A stretch of 10,195 bases of DNA from UBA9848 sp003454065 (GTDB taxonomy: Bacteria > Spirochaetota > Spirochaetia > Sphaerochaetales > Sphaerochaetaceae), in assembly GCA_946629155.1 (NCBI GenBank), contig CAMOXM010000048.1, positions 1-10,195 of the forward strand, in the 5' to 3' direction. The notes beneath the pieces are model-generated. The model saw only the letters and a list, made by a program, of their open reading frames with translations. It did not search any database and was not told where the DNA came from. Position 1 is the first letter of the stretch. Every line of letters starts with the position of its first letter. Below are positions 6,768 to 10,195 of the stretch, piece by piece. A program made the translations under genes and the position numbers.

Positions 6768-7154
6768 ATGTTTCCGACCCGTTTTCAGAAGCATTTGAAC
6801 GCCAAAGAGAAGGGCAAGGCATTCGAAGACAAGGCATGCGAATATCTCGAAAGCATCGGCTTTCGGGTGGTTTTGCGAAATTATAAGCCTACCAAGTATT
6901 CGGAAGCGGATATAATAGCCATAGATGGTGATATGCTGGTCGGGGTGGAAGTAAAGGGTCTGGTCAATAGAGTCGATGAACAGTTCGGCGAGGACTACAT
7001 AAGGTCGGCTGTTTCCAGCAATAAGATTCGCAAAGTCGTAAATGCCGTTCGTATTTATCAGCAGGATTTGGGAATCATTGATTCGCCGTCTCGCATTGAT
7101 GTGGTGTTTATTTCGGGTCTGAAATTATTTCATTACAAGAATATCAGCGCATGA
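6768..7154 (+). CDS. yraN: YraN/UPF0102 family protein, PD-(D/E)XK nuclease-like
   Basis: The 128-residue protein has the layout of the UPF0102 (YraN) family: KGKAFEDKACEYLESIGFRVVLRNYK (15-40), the nuclease-fold core EADIIAIDGDMLVGVEVKG (46-64), the helix SSNKIRKVVNAVRIY, and finally SRIDVVFI. E20, D48, E61 and K63 correspond to the E-D-ExK positions of the PD-(D/E)XK fold. The biochemical role is not established for the family. The gene is frequently found near rplS, as here (7-bp gap). No good ribosome binding site lies next to the ATG: the nearest, aaggag, is 16 bases upstream. Coupling to rplS translation is possible. Confidence 0.85.
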   Translation: MFPTRFQKHLNAKEKGKAFEDKACEYLESIGFRVVLRNYKPTKYSEADIIAIDGDMLVGVEVKGLVNRVDEQFGEDYIRSAVSSNKIRKVVNAVRIYQQDLGIIDSPSRIDVVFISGLKLFHYKNISA

Positions 7155-7157
7155 AAC

Positions 7158-7772
7158 ATGAGTTTTAAGAAAAGGATGCGTCGCGAGGAGCGGCGCGAAG
7201 AAAAGCGCGATCAGACTGCCAGGACCATTAGGAAAGTGGCAGGCGGCGAGATTTCATACGATAGGTCTGAGCGTCGTTCCAAGGAACGCTTCAGAAATGG
7301 TTTTGCAAATGATCAGGCGGGCAGACAAGGCTTGTCCGATACCATAATCGCCGTATCCCAGCCAGAACCTGTTTGCGTCGTATGCGGCAAGAAGATAGCC
7401 CAAATCGAAACTTCGATAGTGGCGAAGAAGTTTTTTCCTGATTATTCGGACAATTCAGATAATGATAATTCAGATGATTCGCATAATTCAGAGTTGCCTG
7501 CTTCGCCATCCGAAATGCCTTTGAAACCGAATGGATGCAATGAAAACGATAACCTGAAGTCTTTATGCCACTTCGATTGCGCAATCAGATACATAAGGGA
7601 AAGCCGCCAACTCAAACCGCCGTATAGGATTTCATACATAGGGAGCGGCAACTTCGCAATATTCAAATACGGCAAGAACAAGAGCGAATTCGCTTTTGTC
7701 GAAAAAATCGAATTCGAATCGCGCGATGACTTCAAGGCGATGCAGGAATATGTGCAGGGGCTTGTCAAATGA
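7158..7772 (+). CDS. Hypothetical protein with CxxC...CxxxC motif (possible zinc site) and Ser/Asp/Asn linker
   Basis: The protein has 204 residues and no named family that I recognise. Its first 50 residues are extremely basic and charged (KKRMRREERREEKRDQ), which suggests RNA or ribosome contact. A C73-V-V-C76-G pair and a C137-HFD-C141 pair could bind a metal together. They are separated by a low-complexity Asp/Ser/Asn stretch (residues 95-112) encoded by near-repeats of aattcagat. The C-terminal part (YRISYIGSGNFAIFKYGK...FVEKIEFESRD) looks like a small beta-rich domain. I believe related proteins occur beside yraN or coaD in spirochaetes, but that is recollection and not a search. It starts 3 bp after yraN and overlaps coaD by 4 bp (ATGA), so it belongs to the operon. 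Confidence 0.75.
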   Translation: MSFKKRMRREERREEKRDQTARTIRKVAGGEISYDRSERRSKERFRNGFANDQAGRQGLSDTIIAVSQPEPVCVVCGKKIAQIETSIVAKKFFPDYSDNSDNDNSDDSHNSELPASPSEMPLKPNGCNENDNLKSLCHFDCAIRYIRESRQLKPPYRISYIGSGNFAIFKYGKNKSEFAFVEKIEFESRDDFKAMQEYVQGLVK

Positions 7773-8257
7773 AGCTTTGCGTAATACCGGGAAGCTTCGA
7801 TCCTCCGACAAACGGCCATGTGGATTTGATCAAAAGGGCTTCGGCTCTGTTTGAGAACATCGTTGTTCTGGTAGCGAAGAACTCAGGCAAGACCTGCCTT
7901 TTTTCCGCATCCGAACGCAAGAAGATGCTAGAAGACATTTTCAGCGATTCATCGAAGATAAAAGTAGATGTATGCGATGGACTTGTCGCGAATTATGCCA
8001 GCAAGATAGGCGCTGACACGCTTGTGCGCGGAATACGCAACGCTGCCGATTATTCCTATGAAACCGAAATCTATCAAGTCAACAAGACGATTTGCCCGGG
8101 CCTTGAAACGGTTTTCATACCTGCCAGCACGTCATTGTCGAGCATACGCAGCTCAAGCATCCGCGAATTGGCCCTTTATGACATGGACGTGTCGCTTTTC
8201 GTTCCCGAAGTCGTAAATCGCAATATTCTCAACAAACGCAAATCAGCTGCGAAGTGA
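7769..8257 (+). CDS. coaD: Phosphopantetheine adenylyltransferase
   Basis: CoaD transfers AMP from ATP to 4'-phosphopantetheine, the penultimate step of coenzyme A synthesis. The nucleotidyltransferase signature PGSFDPPTNGHVDLI (7-21) includes the catalytic TNGH, with H17. The substrate-binding stretch LVRGIRNAADYSYETEI (85-101) and the second ATP motif SSSIRELA (128-135, replacing the usual ISSTxVRE) follow. The length of 162 is normal. The ATG overlaps the stop of the preceding gene by four bases, which decides the start, and the stop overlaps the GTG of the ABC ATPase gene. Confidence 0.95.
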   Translation: MKLCVIPGSFDPPTNGHVDLIKRASALFENIVVLVAKNSGKTCLFSASERKKMLEDIFSDSSKIKVDVCDGLVANYASKIGADTLVRGIRNAADYSYETEIYQVNKTICPGLETVFIPASTSLSSIRSSSIRELALYDMDVSLFVPEVVNRNILNKRKSAAK

Positions 8258-8946
8258 ATGCGCAAGGCAAATACGCAGGCGACGAGATGACGGGCGGTTT
8301 TCTGGATGTTGAAAAGCTTACGATTCGCTTGGATGACAAAATCTTCGTTTATGATTTTTCGTGTGCAAAAGGGGAATGCGTAGGCATTTTGGGGCCTTCG
8401 GGTTCTGGCAAAACCACATTCTTCAGGGGTCTGACAGGTCTCGAGAGAGCGGTATCCGGAAGCATTCGCTTGGATGGCGCCGACATTACGAGGCTTCAGG
8501 TTCACAAGCGCAGAATCGCATTGATGTTTCAGGATTATGCCATATTCGAAAACCTGACCGTTGAGCGGAATCTGAAATTCGTCCTGTTGGCGAATAGGAT
8601 CAGACATTCGAAATGGAGCGGAATGATAGATGACATTCTGCAATTCACAGGGCTTTCCGATAAGCGAAAGCAGATGTCGGGAACCCTTTCCGGCGGCGAG
8701 AAGCAGCGCCTTGCTTTAGCCAGATGTCTTATAATCCCTCCGAAAGTATTGCTTCTGGATGAGCCTTTCAACAGTCTTGATTCAGATATGAAGGCTTCGA
8801 TTGCGGAGCGCCTATCGGAAACCCGCAGAAAATTCGGCATTACGGTTCTGATCATAAGCCACGATGAAACCGACTTCACCAAATTGCTTTCATGCGACAG
8901 AATCGTCAGAATCGAGGATATGCTCAGGCGAGAAACCTCACGATAG
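8254..8946 (+). CDS. ABC transporter ATP-binding protein
   Basis: A single nucleotide-binding domain of 230 residues with all motifs: Walker A GPSGSGKTT (47-55), Q-loop MFQDY (Q93), signature LSGGEKQR (145-152), Walker B VLLLDE (165-170) and the H-loop histidine H203. DGADITRLQVHKRRIALMFQ resembles the importer ATPases for iron, molybdate, thiamine or polyamines. The short length leaves no room for a C-terminal TOBE domain, so a ThiQ-like protein fits best, though the substrate is unknown. No permease or binding-protein gene is visible, so it must partner with a distant locus, or the partners may have been lost where the decayed region begins. The GTG at 8254 overlaps the coaD stop (GTGA). 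The ATG at 8287 (MTGGFLDVEKLTI) is an equally credible start. Confidence 0.88.
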   Translation: MNAQGKYAGDEMTGGFLDVEKLTIRLDDKIFVYDFSCAKGECVGILGPSGSGKTTFFRGLTGLERAVSGSIRLDGADITRLQVHKRRIALMFQDYAIFENLTVERNLKFVLLANRIRHSKWSGMIDDILQFTGLSDKRKQMSGTLSGGEKQRLALARCLIIPPKVLLLDEPFNSLDSDMKASIAERLSETRRKFGITVLIISHDETDFTKLLSCDRIVRIEDMLRRETSR

Positions 8947-9342
8947 ATGCTGATTAGGAATTTGGAGAAGAAAGTTGTCGAAATCAACGACATCATGCAA
9001 GACGGCCGCGAGGCCGGCATGCGTTTTTTCGCCGATTACGACTCTAAAAACCCTGATATTGCTCCGCTTTTTTATCAGATCGGATATCTTACCATAAAAG
9101 AATATTATCCGGAAATGGAATCCTATTTGGTTGGATTTCCTAATTGCGAGATGTCGGAAGGGCTATGCCAAGCCGTATCAGATTTGCGGAAAGGAAATAC
9201 GCAAAGTGGCGCTCGTGTTTTCATCGAGCAAGAAATTTTTGGTCGGTTGGAAGGAAGTAATAGCATAGCTGAATGGCAAACAGACTGTTGTAATATAATA
9301 GCAATAATTAATTTCAATAATCCTATACTTATAGTTATATAA
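8947..9342 (+). pseudogene. Fragment of AAA-ATPase-like/PD-(D/E)XK (DUF1703-type) protein
   Basis: The readable frame codes for 131 residues. About residues 40-80 (PLFYQIGYLTIKEYYPEMES, then YLVGFPNCEMSEGL) match the linker of the large AAA-ATPase-like/DUF1703 proteins, whose hallmark is YQSGYLTIKxY...LxFPNxEVxxG. Intact proteins are about 500-600 residues. Here the ATPase domain before this segment and the nuclease domain after it are both absent. Homology fades after about base 9190, and the rest of the frame is AT-rich and unfamiliar (ending INFNNPILIVI). The ATG directly abuts the stop of the ABC ATPase gene (tagatg), so the fragment may still be transcribed from the operon. It is most likely a decayed relic; a functional small protein is less likely. 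Confidence 0.65.
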
Positions 9343-9726
9343 CATTTGTTGTCTTTTGATTAAATATGGTAACGTTAGTGGCATAACTAACAATTCCCAT
9401 CATCCTTCTTTTTTGTTAGCATTAGGAAAATAATCCACGAACTACTTCAAGGAATCGACTGAAGCCAATACGAAACTGGCTCGTGCTGATTGGAGCGAAT
9501 AGAAAACGGTTGTTTTATGCCATGCCGAAGTTAAAAATGTCGCAGTATCGGCGTGTTCTACGACCGATAACTGTAAAAGGAGGTGTCATGCTATAGTTGC
9601 TTTGTTTCGTTTATTCGCGCCGTATAATGTGCGGTGCTTGTTGCTTACGATCAACAAGGAACAGCATGAGGTCATAATGCTAATTTTGGATGCTGTAGAA
9701 TTCATTATTTTATTAGGAGTTATCCT
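9343..9726 (+). other. AT-richer non-coding stretch with small inverted repeats and a possible leader region
   Basis: No gene of normal length is convincing here. Visible elements are listed in order. An inverted repeat gttagt/actaac (9374-9379, 9386-9391) comes first. A full-strength aaaggaggt (9576-9584) lies four bases before an ATG that is followed by CTA and the stop TAG. A TATAAT (9623-9628) has no good -35 at normal spacing. A perfect 7-bp stem-loop cttgttg/caacaag (9637-9658) follows it, and then a 17-codon ORF overlaps the next gene. One frame stays open from 9503 to 9730 but lacks a start codon. Base composition differs from the core operon, which suggests acquired or decaying DNA. 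Confidence 0.5.
9623..9658 (+). promoter_or_regulatory. Possible -10 box followed by a 5' stem-loop
   Basis: TATAAT lies at 9623-9628. Transcription from it would begin near 9635, placing the stem-loop cttgttg-(8 nt)-caacaag (9637-9643 with 9652-9658) at the extreme 5' end of the message. The -35 region is poor: TTGCTT at 20-bp spacing or TTTGTT at 16 bp. The arrangement is suggestive only. Confidence 0.3.
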
Positions 9727-9730
9727 ATGA
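9677..9730 (+). CDS. 17-codon hydrophobic leader-like ORF
   Basis: ATG (9677) follows gagg (9668-9671) at five-base spacing and encodes MLILDAVEFIILLGVIL, then TGA. The stop overlaps the start of the 74-aa gene in an ATGA configuration. The peptide is almost wholly hydrophobic apart from one Asp and one Glu. It could be a translated leader coupling expression of the next gene, or a small membrane peptide. Chance is a real alternative for an ORF this short; the spacing and overlap are the only support. Confidence 0.3.
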   Translation: MLILDAVEFIILLGVIL

Positions 9731-9954
9731 AATTAAAAGAATTTGAGATCGCTAAAAATGACCCTAATTGCGAGATCCGATTTGGTGGTTCGTCATGGGA
9801 TCAAAATAGCAATTCAATTAAATATGCTTGGTTTAACAAGAACGGAAAAGCAGCAAGGGGCGGTGAATTTCCAGTTGAGGCATTGCCTCAGACGGTAAGA
9901 ATGGCTCTAGAGGCTGGATATATCAAACCAAGCGAAATATTCAACGGATGATTT
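9727..9954 (+). CDS. Small hypothetical protein, 74 residues
   Basis: The ORF has an aggag ribosome binding site (9715-9719) seven bases before the ATG. It encodes a soluble protein with no signal peptide or membrane segment. Its first half is beta-like (CEIRFGGSSWDQNSNSIKYAWFNKNGKAARGG) and its second half helical (VEALPQTVRMALEAGYIKPSEI). I do not recognise the family. Codon choice (AAA and AAT prominent) differs from the AAG-rich core operon, which suggests an accessory or transferred gene. The frame ends at TGA, 9949-9951, just inside the stated end. It may be translationally coupled to the short hydrophobic ORF upstream. A regulator, antitoxin or phage-type accessory protein are all possible and none is supported. 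Confidence 0.6.
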
Positions 9955-10195
9955 ACCAATATAACTATGAAATACTGCAACGGGGTATAGCTATTTTCTG
10001 TTTTTGGTATTGAATTTGAAGATATATGGCGATTTGTCAATTCAAATGCAACAGCGCTCCGTAATATGGCTTCGTATGGCGTCAGCCAGTTCAAGTCTCT
10101 CCCTCGGTTGGAAAATGAGCTCTCTTATCCTAGCATCTATGAACACATACGGAAAGTACGAGATCAGAACGCCCGCCGCCACTATCTCCCTTCGG
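9955..10195. other. Unresolved right edge: one open frame on each strand reaching the window end
   Basis: On the + strand, codons from 9991 to the edge are open and protein-like (FEDIWRFVNSNATALRNM, then YGVSQFKSLPRLENEL). There is no start codon before an ATG at 10066, and a TAG lies at 9988-9990. On the - strand, a frame entering from the edge reads EIVAAGVLISYFPYVFIDAR and continues to a TGA at 10044-10042, which would be the hydrophobic C-terminus of a convergent gene. Both cannot be real over their full length. Neither resembles a family I know. Confidence 0.3.

Noticed and set aside
9001..9036. ggcc/ggcc hairpin followed by a T6 run as an operon terminator
   Set aside because: The stem is only four base pairs and the T run begins several bases after it. 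It lies inside the recognisable ATPase remnant.
9374..9391. gttagt/actaac inverted repeat as an attachment site or operator
   Set aside because: It is six-base arms in AT-rich DNA, with no integrase gene, no second copy and no promoter beside it.
9503..9730. 75-codon open frame ending in an ATGA overlap with the 74-aa gene
   Set aside because: It has no usable start codon near the strong ribosome binding site, unusual composition (many Cys) and no family resemblance. Only its last 17 codons form a startable ORF.

Overview
The window is bacterial. A dense, co-directional block of translation and cofactor genes (2833-8946) sits between two patches of decayed accessory DNA. The gene families suggest a host- or gut-associated spirochaete (Treponema/Sphaerochaeta-like). 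These include a long, insertion-bearing serine hydroxymethyltransferase, a rimM-trmD-rplS-yraN run, and an unnamed Cys-motif protein between yraN and coaD. The heavy use of AGA/AGG and ATA codons is a further feature of the window. The assignment is inference from gene content and not a sequence search.

Left flank (1-2832): the C-terminal part of a secreted beta-helix, carbohydrate-binding (DUF4353/Cthe_2159-type) protein enters from the left edge. Next is the remnant of an AAA ATPase/DUF4143 gene that has lost its ATPase half. It is also split by a 177-bp element with 17-18 bp terminal inverted repeats, an internal perfect 18-bp hairpin and a 3-bp (AAT) flanking duplication. Removing the element and one AAT rejoins the reading frame. 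A membrane protein with an HEFGH metalloprotease motif overlaps the end of that gene. Its frame breaks at a run of eight G, and one more G would restore the conserved C-terminal motif. A 37-bp perfect direct repeat occupies the end of this gene and recurs 158 bp downstream, just before the core promoter.

Core (2833-8946): ten genes run on the + strand with gaps of 9 bp or less, or short overlaps. They are a secreted hypothetical protein, infA (IF-1), glyA, rimM, trmD, rplS, yraN, a Cys-motif hypothetical, coaD and an ABC ATPase. A near-consensus promoter (TTGCAA-17-TATAAT) precedes the first gene. It is so close to the ATG that the message should be leaderless. No other promoter or terminator is evident inside, so this may be a single operon for translation initiation, one-carbon supply, 16S/tRNA maturation, ribosome assembly and CoA synthesis.

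Right flank (8947-10195): directly after the ABC ATPase lies a fragment of an AAA-ATPase-like/PD-(D/E)XK (DUF1703-type) gene. An AT-richer stretch follows with no convincing long gene, although it contains a possible leader: TATAAT, a 7-bp stem-loop and a 17-codon hydrophobic ORF. The leader runs by an ATGA overlap into an unrecognised 74-aa gene whose codon use differs from the core. The last 240 bases are open in one frame on each strand to the window edge and cannot be resolved here.
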